Positions 1 to 7,470 are shown, counted from the first letter of the stretch. The stretch is DNA of 14,181 nucleotides from T1Sed10-49 sp046498405 (GCA_046498405.1 JAWOAS010000081.1:1-14181); one strand, 5' to 3'. Notes: generated by a model not told the origin, from the letters alone. A program made the numbers and translations.

Positions 1-923
1 CAGATCTTCACCGTGAGGGCGCGCGGCAGGAGGCGGAACGACGCGGGCGTCGTGCCGAGCGGCTCGCCGTCGGCCTCGACGCGCAGCCCCTGCTCGGCGG
101 TGATCGTCACGTGGGGCGACTGCCACTCGCGGATGTGGGGGTCGGGCAGGTGCCGTCCCTGGAACATCTGCGTGGTGAGGCGGAAGACCTGCCCACGGTC
201 GCCGGTGAAGGCCAGGACGTTGAAGCGCCCGTCGTCGGGCAGCGCCCGCGGGGCCACGCGCATGCCGCCGCCGAAGAACTGGCCGTTGGCCACGACGAGC
301 TCGACGAGCTCGAGGTCGGAGCCGGCGTGGGCGAGCTCGACGCGGGCGGGCTGGCGGCGCACCGCGCGGATGCCGCCCCAGGCGGCGAGGAGGTAGCGCA
401 CGCGCCCGAGGGCCCGCGGCAGGCGCTGGGCGAGGCGGACGACCTCGGCGCCGTAGCCGACCTCGGCGAGGTTGAGGAAGAGCCGCGTGGCCGGCTGGCC
501 GTTGGCGTCGGTGTAGGAGGCCACGCCGACGTCGACGGGCATCGTCGCGTCGCTGGCGAGGTGGCCGGCGGCGAGCTCGGGGCGGGTGTGCAGGCCGACG
601 GTGCGGGCGAAGTCCGAGCCGCTGCCGGTGGGCACGACGCCGACGACGATCCCGTCGGCACGGGGGGCCTGCCCGTCGAAGACCCCGTTGAGGAGGCCGT
701 GCAGCGTGCCGTCGCCGCCGACGGCGACGAGGTAGCGCAGGCCCTCGTCGACCGCGGCGCGGGCGAGCTCGGCGGCGTCGGCGGGCCCGGCGGTCTCGAC
801 GACGTCGTGGGCGATCCCGCGCTCGGACAGCCCGGCGCGCAGCGTCGGCACGACGTGCTTGCGCGTCCGGCCGCCGGCGCGCGGGTTGACGATGAGGCGC
901 AACGGCCCCAGTGGGCTCGCCAT
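1..923 (-). CDS. YegS/DgkB-type diacylglycerol or lipid kinase, cut by window edge
   Basis: This is a lipid kinase of the diacylglycerol kinase catalytic-domain family, which transfers ATP phosphate to a membrane lipid hydroxyl at the cytoplasmic face. The ATG at 923 follows a strong AGGAGGAGG site with an 8-base spacer. The 307 visible residues begin MASPLGPLRLIVNPRAGG, the usual start of the fold. The nucleotide-binding GGDGT is at residues 69-73 and the second conserved loop reads PTGSGSDFAR at 98-107, with Ser where many relatives have Asn. Near the end, ADGEPLGTTP is the typical C-terminal D-G-E..G..P motif. Family members are about 300 residues, so the gene is essentially complete. The last two visible bases read TG, so a TGA stop could fall exactly at the edge. 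It lies 119 bases after helY on the same strand. The lipid substrate cannot be read from the sequence. Confidence 0.9.
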   Translation of the reverse strand, partial: MASPLGPLRLIVNPRAGGRTRKHVVPTLRAGLSERGIAHDVVETAGPADAAELARAAVDEGLRYLVAVGGDGTLHGLLNGVFDGQAPRADGIVVGVVPTGSGSDFARTVGLHTRPELAAGHLASDATMPVDVGVASYTDANGQPATRLFLNLAEVGYGAEVVRLAQRLPRALGRVRYLLAAWGGIRAVRRQPARVELAHAGSDLELVELVVANGQFFGGGMRVAPRALPDDGRFNVLAFTGDRGQVFRLTTQMFQGRHLPDPHIREWQSPHVTITAEQGLRVEADGEPLGTTPASFRLLPRALTVKI

Positions 924-1002
924 GCGCTGCCCCTCCTCCTCTGCGTTGCGGTCCCGGGGTGCGGTGCTCGCGGTCGTGGCGGCAGGCGTCGGCCCCCGGG
1001 CC

Positions 1003-1030
1003 GTGGCGTCCCGCCGGCAGGGGACGCTAC
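1003..1030 (-). terminator. GC-rich hairpin after helY, possible terminator
   Basis: A perfect 7-bp inverted repeat (1006-1012 with 1021-1027) encloses an 8-base loop, and two more outer pairs can form beyond one mismatch. It starts about 15 bases after the helY stop and precedes the lipid kinase. There is no U-tract, so rho-independent termination is only inferred. The TAGCGT on the minus strand at 1024-1029 also fits a -10 hexamer, so the element might instead mark the start of the kinase transcript. Confidence 0.35.
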
Positions 1031-1042
1031 CGCGCGACGCGC

Positions 1043-3808
1043 TCACGCGGCGGCGGCGACCACGCCCCGCAGCAGTTGGCGCTGGGCGCGCTGGCAGGCC
1101 CCGACGAGGTCGGGGTCCCCGGCGACGTCGCGCAGCTGGCGCAGGAGGTCGGCGACCTGCTTGACCGCCCGGACGAAGTCCCCGGCGGGGTTGGGGTAGG
1201 CCTCGAGGGCCTCGTCGAGGCCGGAGCCGCCGGCCCAGCGCCACACCGCCTCGGCGAAGCCGGCGTCGGGCGCGCGCGTCGTGGGCAGCCCGGCGGCCTC
1301 CTCGGCGGTGGCCAGCCGTCGCCAGCGCGCCCACACCGCGTCGAGGCGCTCGGCGACCCGGGCGGTCGGCGCGACCGGCTCGGGCGGGTCCTTCTGACGG
1401 GTCTCGTAGGTGAAGGCGCTCGCGACCGCGCAGAGATCAGCGACGTCGAGGCCGGCGAGGTCGCCGCCGCGCAGGCACTCGGCGAGCAGCAGGTCGGTCT
1501 CGGCGTAGAGCCCGGCGAGCGCGAGCCCGTCGGCGGTCGGCCGCGGCTGGGGGTCGGCCCCTTCGAGGTAGCCGAGGTCGCCGAGGACGCCGAGGATCCG
1601 CGCGAACTGGGTCACCAGGGAGCCGGTGCGCCGGGCGACGCGGGTCTCGAGCGCCTCGGTCTCGGCGGCGAGCTCGTCGTGGCGGCGCGCCCACGGCTCG
1701 ATCTCGGCCAACGCGGGGTCGTGGTGGACGGGGTGGCGGCGCAGCTCCTCGCGCAGCCGGGCCGCTTCGTCCACCAGACGCTGCCCGTCCTCGGGGCCGG
1801 CCTCCTCGGGCTCGGGCGCGGCACGGCGCGGCTCGACCTCGTCGAGGGCGCGGGCGACCGCGCGCCGGTACGCCGCCTGGCGCGGGCCGCCCGAGGCCGG
1901 CAGGTCGATCGCGCCGACCTTGCGGGGCGGGCGCGAGAGCTCCCGGGGACCCAGGCGGGTGAGGTCGCGGCGGGTCGTGACGACCTCGGCCAGCGGCACC
2001 CCCGACTTCGTGCGCCGGCCCCCGACAACGGCGACGAGGTCGTCGTCGACGGCGAGGACGTCGCCTGGGCGGGCCTCGGCCAGGCGCGCGCGGATCGCCT
2101 CGTCGCCGCCGCCGCGCCGGGCGCGCTCGCCCTGTCGCTCGACGCGGGTCAGCGCCCGACGCAACGACCAGTACTCCGCGAAGTCGCCGTGGGTCGAGAC
2201 GAGGTTCTCGGCGTAGCCGGCCAGCGCCCGGCGGTTGCGGGCGATGCGCTCGCTGTCCTCGGCCACGCTGGCGTCGGCCTGCCACTGGGCGAAGGAGCGC
2301 GCCAGCAGCGACTCCGCGGTCGGGCGGTCGTGGCGGCGCAGGAGGTTGACGGCCATGTTGTACGAGGGCGCGAAGCGCGAGCGCAGCGGCTCGACGCGCC
2401 GGCCCACGAGCGAGGCCACGGTCGTGAAGTCGACGTCGCGCTGGTGGAGGATGACCGCGCGTCCGCGGTCGTCGAGCCCACGGCGGCCCGCGCGCCCGGT
2501 GAGCTGGGTGAGCTGGCCGGGGGTCAGCAGGGCGTGCTGCTGGCCGTCCCACTTCTCGAGCCGCTCGATGACGACGGTGCGGGCCGGCATGTTGATGCCG
2601 AGCGCGAGGGTCTCGGTGGCGAAGCAGACCTTGAGCAGGCCGCGCACGAAGAGGCGCTCGACGACCTCCTTGAAGGCGGGGACCATGCCGGCGTGGTGGG
2701 CGGCGACACCGCGGCGCAGCGCGGCCAGCCAGCGGTCGAAGCCGAGGACGGCGAGGTCGTCCTGCCCGAGGCCCGCGACGTGCTCGGTCGCCAGGGCGGT
2801 GATCTCCTCGGCCTCGCCGGCGCTGGCCAGGGACACGCCACCGCGCACGAGGTGGCCGACGGCGTCCTCGCAGCCCTGCCGGCTGAAGACGAAGACGATC
2901 GCCGGCAGCCACTGCCGCTCGGCGAGCATGAAGGCGAGCTCGGTGCGCCGCGGCGGGCGCATGCGGCTGCCCGAGGGCACCGGCCGGCCACGCCCCGAGC
3001 GCCGCCCGGCCGGTCTGGCGCGGCGCTCGGCCATGACGATGTCGGGGTTGGGCACCCCCGCGCGGGCTTGCCTCGCCGCGGCCGCGCGGCCGGCGTCAGG
3101 CTGGCGACCGGTGCGCTTGCCGCCGGCCTTGAAGACCGGCTCGATGCGGTCGTTGAAGGCGTAGTGGTGGTCGAGGGGCACCGGCCGGCGCTCGGAGATC
3201 ACGACCTCGCAGCCACGTGGCTGCGCGCCCCGGCCCTCGGCGTCGGCCAGGGCCGCGCCCCGCACCCAGTCGAGCCAGGCGCCGAACTCCTCGGCGTTGG
3301 AGACCGTCGCCGACAGGCAGGCCAGCTGCACCTCCGGGGCGAGCTGGACGATGACCTCCTCCCACACCGCGCCGCGGGCGCGGTCGGCGAGGTAGTGGAC
3401 CTCGTCGAGGACGACCGCGTCGAGGCCCTCGAGGGTCGGTGAGGCCTCGTAGAGCATGTTGCGCAGGACCTCGGTGGTCATCACGACGATCGGCGCCTCG
3501 CCGCGCACCGAGCGGTCGCCGGTGAGCAGGCCGACGCGACGCTCGCCGTAGACCGCGCAGAGGTCGGCGTGCTTCTGGTTCGACAGCGCCTTGATCGGCG
3601 TCGTGTAGAAGCACTTGCCGCCCCGCTCGAGCGCCCGCCAGACCGCGTACTCGCCGACGACGGTCTTGCCCGCGCCGGTCGGGGCGGCCACGAGCACGCT
3701 GCGGCCACGCGCGAGGGCGTCGATGCCCTCGCGCTGGAAGTCGTCGAGGGGGAAGGGCAGCCGCGCGGCGAACGCCTCCGCGCCCGCGCCCCCGGGCTCG
3801 CTGGGCAC
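1043..3808 (-). CDS. helY: Ski2-like DEVH-box helicase, HelY type
   Basis: This is a superfamily 2 helicase of the Ski2/Mtr4 group, 921 residues, close to the size of M. tuberculosis HelY. Visible motifs in order are Walker A APTGAGKT (42-49), motif Ia TTPIKALSNQK (from 69), the DEVH box (135-138), SAT (166-168), FVFSRQGCED, the HHAGMVP motif, FATETLALGINMPAR (motif V) and QLTGRAGRRG (motif VI, about 432-441). The C-terminal part, from about residue 560, fits the arch-like insertion and the DSHCT domain of Mtr4/Ski2 relatives. An Arg/Pro/Gly-rich segment at about 240-285, between motifs III and IV, looks disordered and basic. The GTG start lies one base after the tatC stop, with no clear own ribosome site, so translation is probably coupled to tatC. 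The family acts on structured RNA or DNA; the substrate here is unknown. Assignment is by motifs and by position behind tatC. Confidence 0.95.
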   Translation of the reverse strand: MPSEPGGAGAEAFAARLPFPLDDFQREGIDALARGRSVLVAAPTGAGKTVVGEYAVWRALERGGKCFYTTPIKALSNQKHADLCAVYGERRVGLLTGDRSVRGEAPIVVMTTEVLRNMLYEASPTLEGLDAVVLDEVHYLADRARGAVWEEVIVQLAPEVQLACLSATVSNAEEFGAWLDWVRGAALADAEGRGAQPRGCEVVISERRPVPLDHHYAFNDRIEPVFKAGGKRTGRQPDAGRAAAARQARAGVPNPDIVMAERRARPAGRRSGRGRPVPSGSRMRPPRRTELAFMLAERQWLPAIVFVFSRQGCEDAVGHLVRGGVSLASAGEAEEITALATEHVAGLGQDDLAVLGFDRWLAALRRGVAAHHAGMVPAFKEVVERLFVRGLLKVCFATETLALGINMPARTVVIERLEKWDGQQHALLTPGQLTQLTGRAGRRGLDDRGRAVILHQRDVDFTTVASLVGRRVEPLRSRFAPSYNMAVNLLRRHDRPTAESLLARSFAQWQADASVAEDSERIARNRRALAGYAENLVSTHGDFAEYWSLRRALTRVERQGERARRGGGDEAIRARLAEARPGDVLAVDDDLVAVVGGRRTKSGVPLAEVVTTRRDLTRLGPRELSRPPRKVGAIDLPASGGPRQAAYRRAVARALDEVEPRRAAPEPEEAGPEDGQRLVDEAARLREELRRHPVHHDPALAEIEPWARRHDELAAETEALETRVARRTGSLVTQFARILGVLGDLGYLEGADPQPRPTADGLALAGLYAETDLLLAECLRGGDLAGLDVADLCAVASAFTYETRQKDPPEPVAPTARVAERLDAVWARWRRLATAEEAAGLPTTRAPDAGFAEAVWRWAGGSGLDEALEAYPNPAGDFVRAVKQVADLLRQLRDVAGDPDLVGACQRAQRQLLRGVVAAAA

Positions 3809-3809
3809 G

Positions 3810-4637
3810 CTAGGCCGTCGCCCCGGCGAGGCGCCGGCGCCGGGCCCGCCAGCGCGCGAGCAGGACGCAGGCCTCGTAGAAGAGCAGCAGCGGCACCGCC
3901 ATCGCCGACATCGTGAGGGGATCGCCGGTCGGGGTGATGATCGCCGCGGCGAGGAAGACGAGGAAGATCGCGTGGCGGCGGTACTTGCGCAGCCCCTCGT
4001 CGGTGACGACGTCGGTGAGCACGAGGACGGTGAGCACGAGCGGGAACTCGAAGGACAGCCCGAAGGCCACGACGGTGAAGAGCATGAAGTCGACGTACTC
4101 ACGGGCCGACAGGACCGGCGTGATTCCCTCACCGGCGAAGGACAGGAGCAGGGCCAGGCCGCGCGGGATGATGAAGTAGGCGAAGGCCGCCCCGCCGATG
4201 AAGAGCACCCAGCCGGCGAGCAGGAACGGGATCGCGTAGCGCTTCTCGATCGGTCGCAGCCCCGGCATGATGAAGCGCAGGACCTGGTAGAAGACGACCG
4301 GGGCGGCGACGATGACCGCGACGATCGCTGCGAGCTTGATCGAGATGACGAGCCCGTCGAGGACCTGCAGGACGATGAGCGCGCACTCGTCACCGCCCGA
4401 GATCGCCTCAGGGCCCGCGCGGACGTCGCCGGGCAGTTGGCAGTACGGCTCGCGGATGATGTCGAGGACGTACTCGCGCAGGACGAAGCCGACGCCGAAG
4501 CCGACCGCGAGCGCGAGAAGGCTGCGGAAGATGCGCGTGCGCAACTCGACGAGATGCTCGACGAGCGTCATCTCGCCGGTGCGGCGACCGTGGTCGTCGC
4601 CGCCAGCGCCGGTGTCCGGCGACGCCGTCGCCGTCAT
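3810..4637 (-). CDS. tatC: Sec-independent translocase subunit TatC
   Basis: TatC is the multi-spanning receptor of the twin-arginine translocase; with TatA it exports folded proteins whose signal peptides carry the RR motif. The 275-residue product has the N-terminal signature MTLVEHLVELRTR (23-35; H28, L29, E31), then six hydrophobic segments, including about 38-55, 95-118, 137-158, 183-212 and 223-258 (the last holding two short helices). Other family marks are FIMPGL (123-127), RYAIPF, FEFPL (196-200) and TPTGDP (235-240). The ATG start gives a 22-residue hydrophilic N-terminus ahead of the signature. Two cysteines, C66 and C85, both lie in the first external loop. The gene starts 21 bases after the tatA stop with GAGGCGAGG just upstream, and it abuts helY. 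tatA and tatC clearly form an operon. Confidence 0.97.
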   Translation of the reverse strand: MTATASPDTGAGGDDHGRRTGEMTLVEHLVELRTRIFRSLLALAVGFGVGFVLREYVLDIIREPYCQLPGDVRAGPEAISGGDECALIVLQVLDGLVISIKLAAIVAVIVAAPVVFYQVLRFIMPGLRPIEKRYAIPFLLAGWVLFIGGAAFAYFIIPRGLALLLSFAGEGITPVLSAREYVDFMLFTVVAFGLSFEFPLVLTVLVLTDVVTDEGLRKYRRHAIFLVFLAAAIITPTGDPLTMSAMAVPLLLFYEACVLLARWRARRRRLAGATA

Positions 4638-4658
4638 CGACCTCGCCTCATCGGCGGG

Positions 4659-4916
4659 CTAGGAGGAGCTGTCGCGGGCGTCGGACTCCGTCCGGGGAGC
4701 CTCGGAGGTGACCTCGCCGCTCGGGCCGTCGTCGTCGGGCTCGGCGGTGGCCTCCTCCTGGCCCTCGTTGACGCCCTTCTTGAAGTTCGTGATCGTCCTG
4801 CCGATGGAGCTGCCGAGCTCGGGGAGCTTCTTCGCCCCGAACAGCAGCACGACGATCCCGAGGATGATGATGAGCTCGGGGCCTTGGGGGATGGTGAACC
4901 CGAGGGTCGCGGGCAT
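4659..4916 (-). CDS. tatA: Sec-independent translocase subunit TatA
   Basis: TatA is the pore-forming component of the twin-arginine translocase, recruited by TatC to move folded proteins across the membrane. The product has 85 residues: a short N-terminus, a membrane helix over about residues 13-28 beginning GPELIIILG (E14 at its start), the hinge FGAKKLPELG (26-35), an amphipathic helix to about residue 50 (SIGRTITNFKKG), and a disordered acidic C-terminal tail rich in E, D and S. These are the standard TatA features and length. The ATG is preceded by GGGAGG with a 5-base spacer. A TACACT hexamer about 28 bases upstream could be the -10 of a tatA-tatC-helY transcript. TatB looks similar but usually has a longer charged region, so TatA is preferred. 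Confidence 0.96.
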   Translation of the reverse strand: MPATLGFTIPQGPELIIILGIVVLLFGAKKLPELGSSIGRTITNFKKGVNEGQEEATAEPDDDGPSGEVTSEAPRTESDARDSSS

Positions 4917-4943
4917 GGATGCCTCCCTGGTCAGCGTGACTCC

Positions 4944-4949
4944 AGTGTA
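4944..4949 (-). promoter_or_regulatory. Candidate -10 element for tatA-tatC-helY
   Basis: The minus strand reads TACACT here, matching the actinobacterial TANNNT -10 pattern, in the 61-base gap before tatA. It would give a leader of about 20 bases. The -35 region at suitable spacing reads TTTCCC, a poor match. The call rests on the hexamer and its position only. Confidence 0.4.
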
Positions 4950-4977
4950 GGGGCAGCGGGCCCGCCGGGGAAAGCGC

Positions 4978-5229
4978 TCACGCCTCGTCGCGCTCGCCGT
5001 CGGGCCCGCGCCCGGCGGCGGCGTTGCGCTCCTGCAACGCGGCGAGCTCGGCCTCGGTGACCGCGAGCTCGGCCGCGAGCTCGTCGGCGAGGGGCTTGAG
5101 CCGCTCCACGCTGCGGCCGATGTCCTCGGCAGCCCGTCGCGTCTCGCGCGCGAGGCGGGCGATGAGGACCCCGGTGGCCGCGACGATCGCCACGGCGAGC
5201 GCGACCGAGAGCACGACGAACGCCGACAT
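4978..5229 (-). CDS. Small single-pass membrane protein with coiled coil, unknown function
   Basis: I do not recognise the family. The 83-residue product starts with a hydrophobic helix at about residues 3-25 (AFVVLSVALAVAIVAATGVL), continues as a charged helical stretch from about 28 to 72 with regular Leu/Ala spacing typical of a coiled coil (ERLKPLADELAAELAVTEAE), and ends in a short hydrophilic tail. The likely topology is one membrane anchor with a cytoplasmic coiled coil, broadly like DUF948 or YtxH-type proteins, but no signature motif is visible. An ATG two codons upstream (5235) is possible, but the AGGAGG site would be only one base from it, whereas it is 7 bases from the ATG at 5229. 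The gene lies between the slipin gene and tatA on the same strand. No convincing own -10 is seen. A role in envelope organisation or Tat function is only a guess from position. Confidence 0.8.
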   Translation of the reverse strand: MSAFVVLSVALAVAIVAATGVLIARLARETRRAAEDIGRSVERLKPLADELAAELAVTEAELAALQERNAAAGRGPDGERDEA

Positions 5230-5236
5230 CTCCATC

Positions 5237-5242
5237 CCTCCT
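5237..5242 (-). promoter_or_regulatory. Ribosome binding site that selects the 5229 start
   Basis: The minus strand reads AGGAGG here. It leaves 7 bases before the ATG at 5229 but only one before the in-frame ATG at 5235, so the inner ATG of the MEM sequence is the better start for the small membrane protein. Confidence 0.6.
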
Positions 5243-5245
5243 GCC

Positions 5246-5267
5246 GCCCTGCCCCGCGGGACAGGGC
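5246..5267 (-). repeat. Second, weaker inverted repeat in the slipin to small-membrane-gene gap
   Basis: Arms of 6 bp (5246-5251, gccctg; 5262-5267, cagggc) enclose 10 bases that contain the palindrome cccgcggg. It directly precedes the ribosome site of the small membrane gene. It may be part of a tandem termination structure with the stronger hairpin at 5280-5300, or a leader structure. Confidence 0.35.
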
Positions 5268-5279
5268 ACCGCGGGTGCG

Positions 5280-5300
5280 GGCCGGGGGCGACCCCCGGCC
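5280..5300 (-). terminator. Strong 9-bp hairpin after the slipin gene
   Basis: A perfect 9-bp GC inverted repeat (5280-5288 with 5292-5300) encloses a 3-base loop, 32 bases after the slipin stop on the minus strand. No U-tract follows. Position and stability suggest an end or attenuation point of the nfeD-slipin transcript. Some read-through would be needed to express the next gene, for which no promoter is obvious. Confidence 0.45.
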
Positions 5301-5332
5301 GGAGCCACCCCGCCGGGCAGCCTAGCGGTCGC

Positions 5333-6115
5333 TCAGGCCCCGCTGCGCGGGATCTGTGGCGGGGTGATGTTCTCGAAGAAGCGCAGCATCTCCACGGGCA
5401 GCGGGAAGATCAGCGTCGAGTTCTTCTCGGCGGCGACCTCGGTCATCGTCGACAGCAACCGCAGCTGCAGCGCCGCAGGGTGCTCCTCGAGCTCGGCGGC
5501 GGCGCGCGAGAGCGTCTCGGCGGCCTCCTGCTCGCCCTTGGCATGGATGATCTTCGCGCGACGGTCGCGCTCGGCCTCGGCCTGGCGGGCCATCGCCCGG
5601 CGCATCGAGTCGGGCAGCTCGACGTCCTTGACCTCGACGACGGAGACCTTGACGCCCCACGGGTCGGTGTGGCTGTCGATGATCGCCTGGAGCTCGGCGT
5701 TGATGTCGTCGCGCTTGGTGAGGAGGTCGTCGAGGTCGGCCTGGCCGATGATGCTGCGCAGCGTGGTCTGGGCGATCTGGGAGGTCGCGAAGCCGTAGTT
5801 CTCGACCTCGATGACCGCGTCGGTGGGGTCGACGACGCGGAAGTACGTCACGGCGTTGACCCGGACGGTGACGTTGTCCTTCGTGATGATGTCCTGGGGC
5901 GGGATGTCCATCGTCACCGTCTGCAGGCTGACCTTCACCATCTTGTCGATGACGGGGATGATGAAGAAGAGCCCCGGGCCCTTCGCGCCGCGCGAGCGGC
6001 CGAGGCGGAAGATCACCCCGCGCTCGTACTCCTTGACGATCTGGACCGCCTGCGACAGCAGGACCGCCAGGACGGCGACGGCGAGGGCAATGCCGATCAG
6101 GGTGTCGAGGTCCAC
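5333..6115 (-). CDS. Slipin / stomatin-like SPFH membrane protein
   Basis: This 260-residue SPFH protein belongs to the bacterial and archaeal slipin group, membrane-anchored oligomers thought to organise membrane domains. A membrane helix covers about residues 5-25, followed by EYERGVIFRLGR (29-40) and GPGLFFIIPVID (46-57), which carries the conserved membrane-hairpin proline. The SPFH domain runs to about residue 180, with an Ala/Glu-rich helical segment at about 180-225. The hydrophobic C-terminal stretch NSTLIFPLPVEML (about 232-244) resembles the region cut by the partner NfeD protease in archaeal relatives. The start is a GTG inside the nfeD 3' end, with GAGGAG 5 bases upstream. The 19-base overlap implies translational coupling. 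Pairing with long NfeD is the standard arrangement for this family. Confidence 0.94.
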   Translation of the reverse strand: MDLDTLIGIALAVAVLAVLLSQAVQIVKEYERGVIFRLGRSRGAKGPGLFFIIPVIDKMVKVSLQTVTMDIPPQDIITKDNVTVRVNAVTYFRVVDPTDAVIEVENYGFATSQIAQTTLRSIIGQADLDDLLTKRDDINAELQAIIDSHTDPWGVKVSVVEVKDVELPDSMRRAMARQAEAERDRRAKIIHAKGEQEAAETLSRAAAELEEHPAALQLRLLSTMTEVAAEKNSTLIFPLPVEMLRFFENITPPQIPRSGA

Positions 6116-7464
6116 GTCTGCTCCTCAGGCTCGACGGTCAGGCGCAGGCCGTCGCGGTCGACGACGGTGACCTCGTCGCCGGGCGACAGCGGTGCGCCGC
6201 TCTGCGCCGCAGCATCCCACAGGCTGCCGTCGACCCACACCTGCAGGCGCTCGCCGTCGACGCGGCGGACCTGCGCGCGCGCCCCGATGAGCGCCTCGGG
6301 ACCCGAGGTGGCCGGCCGGTGGCGCTCGCGCGCGGCGAGGACCCCGATGCCGAGCGCGCCGAGGCCGGCGATCGCCACGGTCGGGAAGAGCACCGTCCAG
6401 CTCACCCCGAGGCCGGTGGGCTGGTCGAAGAGCAGGACCCCGGCCAGCAGCAGCGAGATCGCTCCGCCACCAGCGAGGACGCCGACCCCGGGCACGAAGA
6501 GCTCGCCGACGAGCAGGCCGATGGCGAGGACGAGCAGCGCGAGGCCCGCCGCGCTCGTCGGCAGGACGGCCAGCGCGGCGAAGGCGAGGACGAGCATGAT
6601 CGCACCGAGCGTCCCGCCGATGCCGACCCCGGGGTTGGCGAGCTCGTAGATGACGGCGAGCGTGCCGACGGTGATGAGGAGGAAGGCGATGTCGGGCGTG
6701 GCGATGGCCGCGAGTGCGCGCTGCACGGTGCTGGCCTCGACGTCGACGACGGTCGCCTCGGCGGTCGACAGCGTCACACCGCGGCCGGAGTCGAGGGTGA
6801 CCTCGCGCCCGTCGACCTCGGCGAGCAGCTCGTCGGTGTCGGCGGCGAGCAGGTCGACGGCGCCGAGCTCGAGGGCGACGCTCGCGCGCTCGGCCCGGCC
6901 CTCGCGCACCGCGTCGACGATGAAGTCGAGGTCGCGGCTGCGCTCCTCGGCCAGGGCCTCGGCGTAGCTCACGCTGTCCTCGAGGATCTTGTCGCTGACC
7001 TCGCCGCCCTCGATGTCGACTGGCGTGGCCGCGCCGATCGTCGTGCCCGAGCTCATCGCCGCGACGTGGGCGGCATAGGTGATGAACGTCCCCGCCGAGC
7101 CGGCCTGCGCGCCCGACGGGGTGACGTGGACGAGGACGGGGACCTCGGCGGTCAGCATCGCCTGGACGATCTCGCGGGTGAGGTCGACGCGGCCTCCGGG
7201 GGTATCGAGGTCGACGAGCACCGCCGCGGCGTCGCCGTCCTCGGCGCTGGCCAGCGCCTCCTCGACGAGGTCGGCGTGCATCGCCGTGAGCGGGCCGTCG
7301 ATCGCGACGCGCGACACCGCCCCCTCGGGTGGGGTGTCCTGCCCGGCGGCCGGCCCGGCGAGGGCGAGGCCGGCGAGCAGCGCGAGGAGCGCGGTCACCG
7401 CGCGGGTGGCGCGCCGGTCTCGGTCCCGGAGGGGCGGGGCGAAGGGGTGGCGGCGTTGGGCCAT
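6097..7464 (-). CDS. Long-form NfeD: ClpP-like membrane serine protease with C-terminal OB domain
   Basis: This is a long NfeD-family protein, partner of the overlapping slipin; archaeal homologues cleave slipin using a Ser-Lys dyad. The 455-residue product has an Arg-rich N-terminus and a signal-peptide-like segment at about 22-40 (AVTALLALLAGLALAGPAAG). A ClpP-like domain of about 200 residues carries TPGG (88-91), the AGSAG nucleophile loop (S123) and a candidate lysine, K159, in SDKILED. About four membrane helices follow at about 270-370, and then an OB-fold NfeD domain at about 385-445. The ATG at 7464 is chosen because it directly precedes the signal sequence; a GTG at 7500 would add 12 residues and has no better ribosome site. 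Only GGGGG lies near the ATG, and an AAGACT hexamer ends 6 bases before it, so the mRNA could be nearly leaderless. Confidence 0.93.
   Translation of the reverse strand: MAQRRHPFAPPLRDRDRRATRAVTALLALLAGLALAGPAAGQDTPPEGAVSRVAIDGPLTAMHADLVEEALASAEDGDAAAVLVDLDTPGGRVDLTREIVQAMLTAEVPVLVHVTPSGAQAGSAGTFITYAAHVAAMSSGTTIGAATPVDIEGGEVSDKILEDSVSYAEALAEERSRDLDFIVDAVREGRAERASVALELGAVDLLAADTDELLAEVDGREVTLDSGRGVTLSTAEATVVDVEASTVQRALAAIATPDIAFLLITVGTLAVIYELANPGVGIGGTLGAIMLVLAFAALAVLPTSAAGLALLVLAIGLLVGELFVPGVGVLAGGGAISLLLAGVLLFDQPTGLGVSWTVLFPTVAIAGLGALGIGVLAARERHRPATSGPEALIGARAQVRRVDGERLQVWVDGSLWDAAAQSGAPLSPGDEVTVVDRDGLRLTVEPEEQTWTSTP
6121..6126 (-). promoter_or_regulatory. Ribosome binding site for slipin inside nfeD
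   Basis: The minus strand reads GAGGAG here, 5 bases before the GTG at 6115 and within the last codons of nfeD. It supports GTG as the slipin start and an overlapping, coupled gene pair. Confidence 0.6.
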
Positions 7465-7470
7465 GCCCCC

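Noticed and set aside
911..3442. 843-codon plus-strand open frame antisense to helY
   Set aside because: It mirrors helY codons in GC-rich DNA; the product is low-complexity Gly/Ala/Arg/Val sequence with no domain, while the minus strand encodes a full set of helicase motifs.
3615..5060. Plus-strand open frame of 481 codons across tatC and tatA
   Set aside because: It is antisense to two clear Tat genes and highly charged throughout, as expected from reverse-complemented hydrophobic codons.
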